From Ascochyta rabiei (lineage: Eukaryota > Ascomycota > Dothideomycetes > Pleosporales > Didymellaceae), in contig NC_082408.1 of NCBI RefSeq assembly GCF_004011695.2, positions 2,093,501 through 2,157,500 of the forward strand: a stretch of DNA of 64,000 nt, read 5' to 3'. The notes beneath the pieces were generated by a model. That model ran no database searches, had not been told where the DNA came from, and saw only the letters and a list, made by a program, of their open reading frames with translations. Position numbers and translations under genes: made by a program. Below, one piece after another: positions 52,327-63,433 of the stretch (positions are counted from its first letter, which is position 1; every line of letters starts with the position of its first letter).

Positions 52327-53334
52327 ATGTCGCCCACAGGATTCACAAGACGCGTGACGCGCTCTTTGACTCAATCGCAGACACTGAAAGCACACGCTGA
52401 TACAAAGGCAAAAATGATACATGCGAAGACCGAAGACACCGGAGGAATCGACAAGCATCGAGCGAAATCCACAGATAAGACAAGGCATGCCGCAGGGGCT
52501 GCGTCTAAGTCGAAGCCAGCCACGAAACCTGAACGTGATCATGGCAGCGATGAGGAGAATGGGGAAGATGACCCAGGACGCGACACAGCACGAGCAACAG
52601 GTGAAAAAAAAATCACAATCTTCACCATAAGCACCGAGCCGCACGTGAAAAAGCCAATCATCTGCCACAGATACACACCTCCCACACCTCCCACGGCCTC
52701 AAACCAGCCACCCTTCATCTTCACCCACGGCGCAGGCGGCACCCTCTCCGCGCCAGCCGTGGTCAACTTCTGCACAGGATTCGCCTCCGCCTCGCTCTTC
52801 TCCATCCTCGTGTTCCAGGGCTCCGTGAACCTCGGCGCGCGCGCAAAGGGCTTCCACGCGTGCCGCGCACACGTCTGCGGGCCTGGGGGCGGCGCGCATC
52901 AGCCGCTGTTGCTCGGGGGACGCAGCATGGGCGCGCGCGCTGCTGTTATGGCTGCTACGGAAGATCTAGCCGCGGTGCGCGAGGGGCAGCGGGATAGGAG
53001 GGTGGGATTGGTGCTTGTGAGTTATCCGCTGCAAGGACCGAAGGAGGTCAGGGATAGGATGTTGCTGGATCTGCCCAAGGGGGTCGAGGTCTTGTTTGTT
53101 GTGGGTGAGAGAGATGCGATGTGTCCGCTGGAGTTGTTGGAGGGGGTCAGGGAGAAGATGAAGGCTACGAGCAGAGTGGTGGTGGTGAGAGGCGCGGATC
53201 ACGGGATGAATGTCAGGCCGGCGGGTGGGACGAGGGAGGTGGGCGAGGAGACAGGAAAGATAGCAGCAAGGTGGCTCAGTGGGGAGATGGAACCAGAGGG
53301 CGAGACGTTGTATGTGGGAGGAGAAGAAAAGTAG
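52327..53334 (+). CDS. KANL3/TEX30-type alpha/beta hydrolase-like protein
   Basis: A 335-residue single-exon protein. The first 90 residues are charged and disordered. The hydrolase-like domain starts at PPFIFTHGAGGTLSAP (about 135). It continues through VFQGSVNLGARAKGF, the nucleophile-elbow motif LLGGRSMGARAAVMAA, VLVSYPLQGP, a strand with acid region VLFVVGERDAMCPLELL, and the base region VVRGADHGMNV. This order is that of the KANL3/TEX30 family. Human KANL3 is a subunit of the NSL histone acetyltransferase complex, while TEX30 is uncharacterised. Ser, Asp and His candidates are all present, so a hydrolase activity is possible. Confidence 0.88.
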   Translation: MSPTGFTRRVTRSLTQSQTLKAHADTKAKMIHAKTEDTGGIDKHRAKSTDKTRHAAGAASKSKPATKPERDHGSDEENGEDDPGRDTARATGEKKITIFTISTEPHVKKPIICHRYTPPTPPTASNQPPFIFTHGAGGTLSAPAVVNFCTGFASASLFSILVFQGSVNLGARAKGFHACRAHVCGPGGGAHQPLLLGGRSMGARAAVMAATEDLAAVREGQRDRRVGLVLVSYPLQGPKEVRDRMLLDLPKGVEVLFVVGERDAMCPLELLEGVREKMKATSRVVVVRGADHGMNVRPAGGTREVGEETGKIAARWLSGEMEPEGETLYVGGEEK

Positions 53335-53443
53335 AGCGATGGACATTGGCAGTAAATATGGAAATCGTCCTTGGATGCCCAACCTGGTATCATCTCGTAA
53401 ATATACATAGTCGTGTGCTCTGCGCCCGAGCCTCTGCTGTTTC

Positions 53444-54039
53444 TTAGTCCTCTCTTGCAATCACGACGCCCTCGTCCCACTCTACCTCCTCATCGATGAC
53501 ACCACCAAACTCGCTCGCCATGGCCAGCTCATCGTTGGCGCTCAGGACACCCTGGATGTCGCCCGAGGCAATCTCCTCATACGCAGTCGTAATGCCCGTG
53601 ATGCGACATAGCCGCGCAACAGACGCCATCATGACCAAGCCCAGCATAGCGAATGGTCCTACGGCGATGAGCTGCGAGAACTGGCTTCGCAATGTCAGTA
53701 CAACCCAACGCAGCAAGAGCGAAACCCAACTCACCAGTACCACACGTGCACGCATTTCTCGTCCCAGTAATGCAGCCTGGCTTCAATCTTGGTGTCGCGC
53801 TCTGACTTCCTGCCTGTCTCCATTTCTGAGAGAAGAAGGGCGAGTTGCTTCCGGAACGCGTGCAGGCTCTTCCACCAGTGGCTGCGGCGATGCTGGTTGC
53901 GGTTGCGCACGAACAGCTTATTCAGCAGCTCGTAGATGTCAATAAGCATGGCCTTCTCATGCTGCGATGCATTGGACAGCGGGGCGGCGGAGATTGGAGT
54001 AGCCATCTTGGTGGTCTGAGAGGTAGGGATGGGGCCCAT
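53444..54039 (-). CDS. RMP1: RNase MRP subunit RMP1-like
   Basis: Minus-strand exons are 54039-53735 and 53684-53444, giving 181 residues. The 50-nt intron (GTGAGT donor, CTGAC branch, GCGAAG acceptor) joins HVWY to CQFSQLIAVGPFAMLGLV. The family pattern is clear: IYELLNKLFVRNRNQHRRSHWWKSLHAFRKQL, then the segment after the intron (FSQLIA-x-G-x-F-A-x-LGLV). Rmp1 is a protein subunit of RNase MRP, which cuts pre-rRNA in the nucleolus. The C-terminal acidic tail (EVEWDEGV) is not part of the core. The start is the first ATG in frame (MGPIPTSQTTK); the second, at MATPISAAP, is also possible. Confidence 0.85.
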
Positions 54040-56585
54040 GGTGAAAGATGTAGCCAACAGGCAGATTTATGGGTCTTGGGGCGAGCAGGAAAGAGCGAAA
54101 CGTCTCCGGAATCGGTGACGAGCCGCGGGATGCAAGCTCGCGAAGTATTGAGTATTGAGGTTCTGCGGGCTGCCGGTGCGGGAGCGGAACCTGTGCCTGT
54201 GCGTAGGCTTGAAGACAGTCAGGTATATAGAGTGGTCAAGAGAATGCAACGTGCCGTCACAGCGGTGGCCTTCCAGATTGCAAAGATAGTGGTGTGGTAA
54301 AGACGAGTCTTTGCATGCTTTGGTGGTAGGCGATAAAGGAGAGAGGAAGCTTTGTGCGGGATGAAGGTGAAGAAAGAAAACGCGTTGGGCGCGTGTGCGT
54401 GAACCAGAACTCGATGTGCGGACTCGAGCTCTCGTGGCTGAAAGTGCACTGCACAGTGCCTGTTCAGCCCAGATACAGGCTATACCGGGTGACGATAGTG
54501 GTACCTTTATAACGGCAACATGCAGTGGGTGGCAGCGGACTCCTTATGAGGTCAAGAATTCTCCAGTCAGAATCTGCAAGCGGTGAAGACTTTGCTAGCA
54601 CAGGGTCATTCGCGACGCCTGGTAACCCTCGCAATGCCCAGCGAGTGGTCTATCGTGATCTGCGAAGTGAACTCTGATGTGAGATGCAAGCAGTGTGTAG
54701 TACAAATCCGGGATTGTGGGTATACAACAGGGTCTCCCGGAGTAGTCGAAATGCGGAGGGTGCGCGTGACTTTCGTCTTGTACGACAATCGCCTCAGCGG
54801 TAGACCTAAACCGTTAATCTGGGGAAGCGGCTACACAAGCCCGGAGAATGCAACGAATACGATCCTGGCTCGAGGATGGTACGTATAGGTGTAGACGCCG
54901 AGCGAGGGCTAGGTCGGGAGGCCTGTGGGGACCGCATTCAGGTTTGCCGTGAAGGCGCCAATGTGCCAACTCGACCTGCGCGCGCTGTTGAGTTTCTTCT
55001 GCTTCTGCGTCGTTCTCGAGGCGCTTGGCCATACGGCTGCCTATGCTGAGGAATGTCATGGGGCTCGTAATGTAACAGTAGAGCTGCTGTGCAAAGGCGG
55101 ACAGCCTTGCATTCGGTTCCGCATTTCCTCGGCGCGCCCAAGCTATGCGCGTGGGGCAGCTCCTTCCACCGCTGCACACTCCCACCACCACCAGACCCGG
55201 CTTTCTCTTGTGCAAGCTCACTGGACAGGATGTCGGCCTCCCGAGAATGTGACGATGTACATCAAGACGATGGTCGAACTGCCATCGCCCATAAAGCCGT
55301 GACACTCCTATCCTCGACCATCACCCACCTCGCCCCCACACCATCAGGCCGACGAGCAACGTGCTGTTGATGTAACCTTCAGCCTGCTGAGAGCTCACAG
55401 TTGGTTCGCTGTCTATTCTTGGGAAGCAGGATGTCCTTCGTCTGAGCAGCGAACAAGGACAGAGCGAGAGGGAATGTATCAACGCGCACACCCATCAACA
55501 GCGAATGTGCTCTCCAAACGACAAGCATGGCGAATGGCACACATGGGGGGACGAGTGAAGTCACATCCACAGTCGCTTTTGTAGTGTTTGGAACGTGCAG
55601 GGTTCGCACATATGGCTGTAGCATGCTCGATCCAGCAGCTTTGCAGCTAAGCTCAGCAGACATGTAGGCAACCATTCGCACACATCGTCGCCCAAGGCGG
55701 AGATCGAAAGAGTTGGGGACGCACATCGGCTTCGAAAATGATATGATGCTGCCGGTCACACAGAAGAGGCGGAGAGAAAGCACAGTCCTGGGCTGCGCAA
55801 GGCCCAGCATTCTCCGGGCGGCATCTCGCTGCAGCAAACGATCGATGGCTGTGACGTGACATTGGAGGTCGGAATCTGCTTTTGCTGGAATCCTGGTGGC
55901 TGCAGATTGTACCATGGCTCTTTCGATCAGGTTTGCGGACGTCGCGGCTGGACTCAGCATGCTGTGGCACATTGGGTGTAGCATGCCGCATTTCCACGGG
56001 AGCTACACCAAGATCCCGACGGCCGCGTGTACATGTGTACATACGTTTGATAACGACATTTCTCCAAGCTGAGCCGCACCTCTGCTGATCTGCTGTCCTT
56101 TCCTGGCTGCCTTTGAACGGGACCAAGGTTTTACGATGGCGGCCTAAAGGTATCCTGGCTGGGTCTAGGGTCGACGGCGGAGCACCGGTAGAATGCTTGC
56201 ACTCGGAAAAACGGGGTTGAGACAGCGCGTCTGATCTCGCTCGTCGTATCGTTATCACCGTTGGGCACCTTACTTGTCGTATGTCTTGCCGATGAAGAAC
56301 GAAAGCAAACTCGACTCGTTGCTTTTAGGTAAGCACATGTCGCGGAGGCAGTATCCTTCAACGGCGCATCCAGTTGGCTTCCAGGTGCTCTGAAGCCCTT
56401 GGAACATCTCCACACATGACTCTGGAGCGAGCAAGAGCAGCGTTGAGGAAGCCTCTGAGGCTGCAATCGAGTGCGGGGATTTCCAGGTGCAGCTCTGTGA
56501 GCCAACTTGCCCCCGCACACCAGGACTTCGAGGACCACATACCTGCGAGCAAATGCTCTCTCCCTTCAAGATCTCCTTGTCGTCC
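54040..56585. other. Gene-poor 2.5 kb
   Basis: Several frames of 100-200 codons occur (for example 54583-54888 and 54925-55302 on the plus strand, and 55379-55984 on the minus strand). Their composition is uneven and no motif is recognised, so I do not call them. The left end should contain the RMP1 promoter. No repeats, TE ends or RNA genes were recognised. Confidence 0.4.
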
Positions 56586-56882
56586 TCATCGTCCTCTCTG
56601 CACGGCTTGCTGCTGGCCAGAGGCCTGTATCTGGAGGTATGCGCGCGCCCACGCAAGCCAAGCAGCGCCGACGAGCCACTCCTGCTGGTGGCCGATGAAG
56701 TAGCACATCAACTGCGCCCAATCCTCCCAGTGCTGCCCCTGCTCCCCCTGGTCTTGGGCGCTAGGCATGTCTCCCATGTCGGCCAGCTCCTCCAGGACGG
56801 TGCTCATGCAGGCGTGGAGGAACTGGAGACGGCGCTGCATCTGGCGGACCACTGCAGCGGCAAAGGCGGCTAGGCCAGACAT
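56586..56882 (-). CDS. Possible small protein, 98 residues, unknown
   Basis: A frame beginning MSGLAAFAAAVVRQMQRRL and ending QQQAVQRGR has strong third-position G/C preference like the real genes here. It contains four Trp and predicted amphipathic helices (LADMGDMPSAQDQGEQGQHW, then DWAQLMCYFIGHQQEWLVG). No family is recognised. Past its stop, in another frame, an acidic segment (DDEDDKEILKGESICSQ) ends at a perfect GTATGT donor, so the true gene may have more exons and a different end. It stands alone in a 3.7 kb gene-poor interval. Confidence 0.42.
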   Translation of the reverse strand: MSGLAAFAAAVVRQMQRRLQFLHACMSTVLEELADMGDMPSAQDQGEQGQHWEDWAQLMCYFIGHQQEWLVGAAWLAWARAYLQIQASGQQQAVQRGR

Positions 56883-57754
56883 GGGGCTTTCGTTATGTGA
56901 GAAGTGTAAAGAGAAGAGAATCTGTATGCTGCAAGAGCTGTTCGAGAGAAAGAGTTGTTCAACGTGGTCGTGGTGTTGCGAGGGGCGTGCTGCCTGCGAG
57001 CTCCCACATCACTACACACATCGCGGGCTGCGACAATCGCGTCCGTGCACCCACCTCCAGGCGCCTCCATTGCATTGCAGTCCTCAGCGTGCTGTGAGGC
57101 GGGTATGATGAGGAGAGGACGTTTCGTCTGGAGCCTGTGATTGCAGTCTCAGCAGGTTTCTCAATCATGAGACCTGGCACTGGAAACCATAACATCTTCT
57201 GGGTACTCCACCAAGTCTCATGCTGGCTCTCAGATATTGGACGTATATGAGAGCACGCAAAGACATGGCAAGCAGCAGCATACCATGAGCTTTTGATGAG
57301 GGATGCAACTCCATGGCCATAGTTTGTTTGCCTCTGTGAGATGCGCCCTTTGTCTGCTCATGTACCGCAATCACCGCATGCTTCCTCGTCTTCGCACTCC
57401 GCATTACAAGCTCGACAAGGGTCTCACGTGTAAACCCATCTCTCAATGGGGATGACAACAGTCACTCGAGGAAATGAGATGTCACACTGCACAAGAGAGC
57501 GAGCATATTAAGCAAGGCTTTTGTTGTATGGAACCCGAGTCTGAGTTACACAATCTGGCACAGAAATTGTATCCACACCCATCATCACACCGAAATCCAG
57601 CTCGGATTCGAAGTTGAACCAAAAAGCCAGCAACACTAGTGTTGTACCATACTCATACCTGAAGAAGCCCTGTCAAAGCATCTGGATCTAACAACCATGT
57701 GGAAACAGATCGAAACAATGATTGGGCCAGAGGAGGCCCGTCGCAAGGAGGCTC
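56883..57754. other. Spacer downstream of MEI2
   Basis: These 872 bp lie between the MEI2 stop and the start side of the small predicted gene. They probably include the MEI2 3' UTR; nothing else was recognised. Confidence 0.4.
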
Positions 57755-59873
57755 CTAAGCGAAGATGCCGTTGGCCTGCTCGTTGTAGTCAGAGCGAACG
57801 TAAGAAGGACTGTCGTTGACGCGAGGGCGACGAGTCGGAGTCTTGACGGTGGTGCCAATGTAATTGGCCTTGTAAGGAGTGCTCACGACTGGAGCACCAA
57901 TAACACCGGGGTGGTTGACGACGACGGAGTTGGGAGAAGACTCATGCTCCCCAAAATACTGGGCGATGTGGGTCATGGGGATGTAGTTGAAGGGAATGTA
58001 TCCAACTTGACCCTGGCCGTGGTTGTGAGAGTACCAAACCTCGACGTCGTGCTTCTGAAAGTCAGTGAGGCCTTGGAGCGGAACAGGGGCAGCGCGCTGG
58101 CGAGCGAAGTTCATGGCAGCCTGCATCATGTCGCGAGGAGTGCCGCGATCGTAGACGCTGGCGCGGTTGCGGTGCTCGGTGACGGCAGAAAACCCGTGGG
58201 GAGGGTAGAGACCGACGCTACGGGCGCTGTCCATCGAACGCTGAAGCTTAGACAGGTTGTCAGGACGAGGAAAGGACTGCTCGGTGCCGGTGGAGCGAAG
58301 CTTGTCAGAGACTTCGGCGTCGAGGTAGGTGAGAAAGAGACGAGGACGACAGAAGGGGGTCTCTTGCATGACAGAAGAGTTGCGGAACTTCTGCACCAAC
58401 GCCTCACGACCCTGGATCGTAGCATAGGAGATCTCGGCGGCCTTGGACGATCGGTACGCAGTCCAGCAGCGACGCTCGATGCGATCAATGAGTGCGATCA
58501 TGCCACCAACATCGGCGAAGTTGATGAAGGCATAACCCACGTTGCAGCCAGACTTGAAGTCGATACGAAGGTAGACAAAGTCGTAGGTGCCGAAGCAGAC
58601 CTCGTCCAGGATGGTCTTGAGGGACATCTGAGGTAGTAGTCAGTAAGGTACAGCAACAGACACGGAAGAGATGTCTTACCCAGTCCATCTTGTTGGGGAT
58701 GTTGCGTAGCATGATGGTGGTGCGAACATCGCTGCCATCGAGAATGCGCTCACGGCGGACACGGTTGTGCTGGTCAGCTGGATGCCGCTGATATGAGCCG
58801 TTGAGGGGGCCAGTGGCAGGACGGTATCCGACAAAGCGACCCTGGTCGTCGACGCGAGGCTTGGTGCGATGGGGAGAGTTCATGGCTCGCTCGCCAGACC
58901 AAGGCACGGGCTCGTTGATTGCCCAGCGGAAGGTCTTCTGTGGAGACGTCAGCACACATTCATGGATGTCAGTCGAAGGAAAGAAGACCTACCGCATCGT
59001 TGATACCCCAAACCGAGTCGAGGGTCAAGCTCTGAACAGCTCGAGTGGCGGCGTCGACTGAGTGGAACTCGACGCGGAAGACGAGTGTCATGCTAGTGTC
59101 GTGGGTCTCGACGTGGACGCAGTTGCGGACGGTACCGAAGACGCCAGCAGTGAGCTCGATGGCCTCAGTGACTTGAGCAAGGTCGGCTTCGGTGAACTCC
59201 CAGTTGACCTGGTCAGGGTGAGGCTGGATGAAGACTGGTACCTTGATGGAGCCTTCAAACTCGTTGAGCTGGGCGGTGTCCTGCGACTTGGCAAGAGCAA
59301 ACTCGTAACCGGTGATCCAGTCGACGACGAAGCCGTGCTGAGCGAGGACATCCTTGGCCTCAGCAGCTTCGCGAAGGTCGTCGTAGCGAAGGTGAACGCC
59401 ACGCGTGTACACAGGCACGCAGCTGGAGAAGCATTGGTACTGGGCAATGGTCAGTGTGCGCCGAGTTGGCTTGGGTCAGAGTGACCTACTAGCTTCATCT
59501 GGTGCTGAATGCTGAAGAGCTCATGTTCCGAGTCGACGCCAGCATTGGTGCCGTCAGGAAGCTGAGTAACAAACTGGAAGCGCGAGATGAACGACTTGTC
59601 ATCCTCGGACAACTCATTGGCGAAGAGACCTTGGTAGTAAGGAGCGGGGAAAGGAAGGACGCCCTTGTACTTGGGAGAGGCAGCACCGGGATTGTGGTGT
59701 GAGGGCTTGCCGTTGTCGGTGACAGTGACCTGGCTGAGGTTGTTGCGGTGATGCAAGCCAGCCGAGCGAGTGTAGCGGGAGAGCTCAGGTGAGTACAGAG
59801 TAGGGTCAGTGCCAGCATAGGGGCTGGAAGAAGGGCCAACGCCGGTGGAAGACTGGGGTGAGTGGTGCGACAT
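57755..59873 (-). CDS. MEI2: MEI2-like RNA-binding protein
   Basis: Minus-strand exons are 59873-59490, 59439-58993, 58937-58680 and 58627-57755, giving 653 residues. All three introns (50-55 nt) have GT-AG ends and join in phase 0. The C-terminal RRM is the Mei2-specific type. RTTIMLRNIPNKMDW is its RNP2-like start and is interrupted by intron 3 before MSLKTILDEV. It continues with YDFVYLRIDFKSGCNVGYAFINF. Upstream is a second RRM-like region (RGVHLRYDDLREAAEAKDVL, about 135-275). Fission yeast Mei2 drives entry into meiosis with a non-coding RNA. Filamentous fungal relatives are less studied. The frame extends upstream of the chosen start to an ATG at 60161, so a longer protein is possible. 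Confidence 0.92.
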
Positions 59874-60908
59874 GACGAACGAATGGTGAACAAGTGAAGT
59901 ACTGATGTACAGAAACGATGGATACGATGAATGGGCGGTGACCAAAGAGGCGATGGTCAAGGTCCAGGTGTCAGAAAGAAGAAGACTGAATGAACCAAGT
60001 GTCGTGTGGGTGAGGAAAGAGCAGAAAAGGGTGACAACGGCAAGGCTTATGAACACCACGATCTTGGCGCCCACGAGACGCTGAACCTTGCCAGAGCGCA
60101 GACGGCGATTCTGCCAGATGTTTGTGCTTTCATCGCTCGCAGACGGCATGGAGGTACTCATGGTGAGGCTTCTCGGCGGCCGAGCTGGGTCGAACGAGAG
60201 ACCAAGACCTCCTCCACAGCTCACGAGCACACGAGAACGACAACAGCAGTAGAAGTGAGGCCCACGTCATTTGAAAGCGGCTGTCGAGCTCTACAAACTC
60301 GTACCTTTACAGCTGCCAATCGACAAAGGGGGCCAGCGTGCACTCGAGTTGCAAGGCTGCTCTAGAGGTTGGTGTTCCTCAACACCACGATATCTGGACA
60401 GGTGGGGCTATCGTTTTCCAGCGTGGCTGCCCACGTCACCGCCCGCAAGAACTGGCAAGAGCCAGCGAAGGCGGCACCGGGCAGGATACAGCTGGGAGCG
60501 GACACGCTTCATAGTGAAGTTGCGAGCAGAGCACGTAGGTGTGCGCCTCCAGCGAGCTCCCAAGGCTGCTGGGGACAGTATGTGTACTGTTGCTGGGGTG
60601 CTCAATCGAGTGTTTTGGACGGCACGATAGATCTGGTGGCTTTTGCATTGCCTGTCCTCGGCCAACAACATACGAGTCGAAAGCAGGCTGGAGATCCGCT
60701 TTATGAACACGGACAACTTCAAGGCGCGAAGGAAACCAAAAGAGGGGTTCACAAGCCGGAAAGCTACCAGTAGCACTTTCAACTGTATCAGTTCGGTCAA
60801 GCTTTCTTCAGACATGTTTATTCCAGCAGTCAGAGTTGACCGCTTACGCTACAGTATGCTGCAAGGGTATCATAATCACGTCGACCATCAAACGGCCCCC
60901 CCGTGTCC
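59874..60908. promoter_or_regulatory. Upstream region of MEI2
   Basis: About 1 kb lies between the MEI2 start and the stop of the next minus-strand gene. The MEI2-proximal 350 bp is open in the MEI2 frame and includes MSTSMPSASDESTNIWQNRR. That could be an upstream coding exon or leader. Confidence 0.45.
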
Positions 60909-61388
60909 CTACTTTTTACCCAGGGCATCCGGGTCTCCTTGAAACATCCACTTGTCCTCGTCCAGGCTCGCCACCTTCTTTGTCAAGCTCGACTTCAACG
61001 CAGCCTTGACCCCTGCTTCCACAGCTTCCCTGTCCCAGTGCGCATTCTGCTGGCCATACAGCTCGATCATCTGATTCTCTTGCTCTGCCTTTGGTCAGCG
61101 CGGTATTCATGACGACTCGGACGCGCTTGATTGCAGAAACACACCAGTCTCTTCATCCGTTTCCCTCGCATTGCCCAGCCCCAGTGCCATGTGCTTGTAC
61201 ACCGTCTGCGGCGCAAACAGTGCGTATTCGCCGTCTGGTGTCCGCTCGACGAGCTCGTCCTCCATGGGCTGCTGGAAGATGGTAGCCGTATCTGGGCGTA
61301 CGGCAGTTGGGTTTTGTCTTCTTGAGCTTTGGAAAAGGTTGCGACGGGCACCGGGAGGGGGACGGACGGCGCGGGGGTGGTCCATCAT
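60909..61388 (-). CDS. Small conserved-looking protein of unknown function
   Basis: Minus-strand exons are 61388-61145 and 61084-60909, giving 139 residues. The 60-nt intron (GTGTTT donor, CTGAC branch, AAGGCAG acceptor) joins ARETDEET to EQENQMIELYGQQNAHW. The start has two adjacent ATG codons (MMDHPRAVRPPPGARRNLF). The middle reads IFQQPMEDELVERTPDGEYAL. The C-terminal part is helical (VEAGVKAALKSSLTKKVASL) and ends DEDKWMFQGDPDALGKK. No domain is recognised. It is divergent from RAI1, with 447 bp between the starts. Confidence 0.68.
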
Positions 61389-61835
61389 AGGGCGTGCGTG
61401 TGGACGCGATCGATGACTGAAACGTGGGGCCACGAGTCCGGAGACAAGATCATGTGAGTGTGCCAGGGCCGAGAGTCAAAGTGGCTCGTGGACAGATGTG
61501 TGGTTGCGGTGAGGTTTTGTTGTGTACTTCGTACCTGCCCATGCGGGGCCGCCGGAGGTCTTGCGGGGAAGGCGGAGGAGCCAGGAGAGCCAGGAGCTCT
61601 GTCGAGCCTCAAGCCCAGTGACGACACGCGCAGCGACAGGCGCGCCAACACCAAACCTCGAGCCAACGTGCACATCTCCTTACGCGCCAAAACTCGGCAT
61701 CGCCACCGGAAGACCACGATCAAGACTCGTTCCACCAGCCGTCAGACGTGCCAACTGATGAGACGCCCCAATTGCTTGACCAGACAATTCGACTACAGCA
61801 AGCCATCACGGAAAGCGCACACGCCTTTTCTCTCC
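61389..61835. promoter_or_regulatory. Bidirectional promoter, small unknown gene / RAI1
   Basis: These 447 bp separate two divergent starts. The RAI1 frame is open through much of it, but the translation is not protein-like and the first well-placed ATG is at 61836. Confidence 0.45.
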
Positions 61836-63352
61836 ATGGCAGACTCTACGCAAAGTCCAGCTCCTTCAACACTACCGAAACCACTCAGCCCTGCGCGAGA
61901 AGACGAAAGCAACTCCCCCCCGCGCAAGCGACCAAGGACCAAAGCTCCACCACGGATGGCCACGTCGAACCCAGCGGTCGTAGATTTCGCACGCGAGCCC
62001 TCACCCCCAGCGCTCCCTCGAGATACATCCACCTACTCTTCCGAAGTCTACCGCTTCCCTATACAGCCCTTGAGCCGCTTCCAGGGTGCCTCGGCGAGCA
62101 TAAAGCGCCCACGTGAAGTCGCACACTTCTCCTACGACGACAACCACGAGTACCGAGATGACGAGTCGAGCATCAACTACTACATACCGCCCCCCGTGGG
62201 CGCAGACCTAAAGGAGGGCTTCGATACATTCAATCACTACGAAGACAAGGAAGATCCACACCTTGACAGCCTGCTCAGAGCGCTGATCCACAAGGAGAGC
62301 AAGCACGTGGAAGAGAGCCCGGTCAAAGCAGACTTTGCGACGTGGAGAGGCATGATGACAAAAGTGAGTTGACGGCGCCCAGCACCCGAGGCAACGAGGT
62401 GAGCAAGATGTTTCTCCTGCCCTCGTCTGCACCTCAAGCACCTACTTACCCACCACAGATCATGACTGCCCCCTACGACAACTTCGCCGAGTTCAACATG
62501 TTCGCAACCCTCCACGACGGCACAATCTACATGGAAGAAGACTTCGCCGCCCGCGCCGCCTCGCGTGCCGCAGAGTCCTCCCGCCCACCACCGCGACACC
62601 AACACCCAGACCAGCAATCGCAAGCTATGATGGCCTACTGGGGCTACAAGTTTGAAACCCTGTCCCTCATTCCCACCCCACCAGCCACCACCCCGCCCGA
62701 CCAGATCCGCAAACATCAGCAATCCACTACTTCAAACCACGCCCAACACTGCTCCATCGTGCACACCTCCTTCGGCCCACACTCGCTCCTCCTCGGCGGC
62801 GAAGTCGACGGCCTGCTTGCGCCAAAGCCCATCAACTCGGACACGCCCATCCCCTGGGTCGAGCTGAAGACAGCCGAAGAACTCCCTCCCCCAGCGCGGC
62901 AACAGCACCGCGACGTAATCAAATTCGAGCGCAAGCTGCTCAAGTTCTGGGCCCAGAGCTTCCTGCTCGGCGTCCCCAAGATCGTCGTCGGGTTCCGCAG
63001 CAAAAGCGGGATACTCAGGGGCTTGCAGACGTTCAACACGCATGAACTGCCGGGTATGGTCAGGAGGGGCACGGCGTGTTGGGATGGGAATGTGTGTATC
63101 AATTTCGCTGCGGAGTTTCTGGCCTGGTTGAAAGAGACGGTCAAGGAGGGCGGAGTGTATAGCGTTGTGTTGAGGAAGAAGGGCGGGGTTATCGAAGTGA
63201 GGAGGGTGGGAGACGGAACGGGAGGGATCGTTAGTGAAGAGTATTTGGCTTGGAGGAAGAAGCAGGAAAGTCGAGACCACCGGGGAGGAGGCGAGCAGCA
63301 AGCGACAGCGACGACCAAAGACGACGAGCCAAAGGCAGAGTTGCCTGTCTGA
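61836..63352 (+). CDS. RAI1: RAI1, decapping nuclease of the DXO/Rai1 family
   Basis: Exons are 61836-62363 and 62459-63352, giving 473 residues. The 95-nt intron (GTGAGT donor, CCACCACAG acceptor) joins WRGMMTK to IMTAPYDNFAEFNM, which includes the family's conserved M-T-x-P-Y. Active-site motifs are complete: GYKFETL, GGEVDG and WVELKT supply the acidic and Lys residues that bind two divalent cations. The N-terminal 90 residues are disordered. Rai1 removes incomplete or non-canonical 5' caps and partners the nuclear exonuclease Rat1 in transcript quality control and termination. The C-terminal tail is Gln/Lys-rich. Confidence 0.94.
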
Positions 63353-63433
63353 GCCTCTTCGATCAATAGATACCCACTCCACCACAAACTCAAAACCTGC
63401 ATTACCGCAACACTACCCCTTGCCTGTCCCTTG

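Noticed and set aside
55379..55984. 201-codon minus-strand frame in the gene-poor interval
   Set aside because: Mixed composition, no recognisable domain and third-position bias unlike the neighbours; a longer-than-average chance frame is likely in GC-rich DNA.
59874..60230. Upstream in-frame extension of MEI2 as definite coding sequence
   Set aside because: The stretch between 59874 and about 60080 translates to hydrophobic, leader-like sequence (Leu, Thr, Ser, Phe). It is probably untranslated or intronic, so the ATG at 59873 was kept as start.
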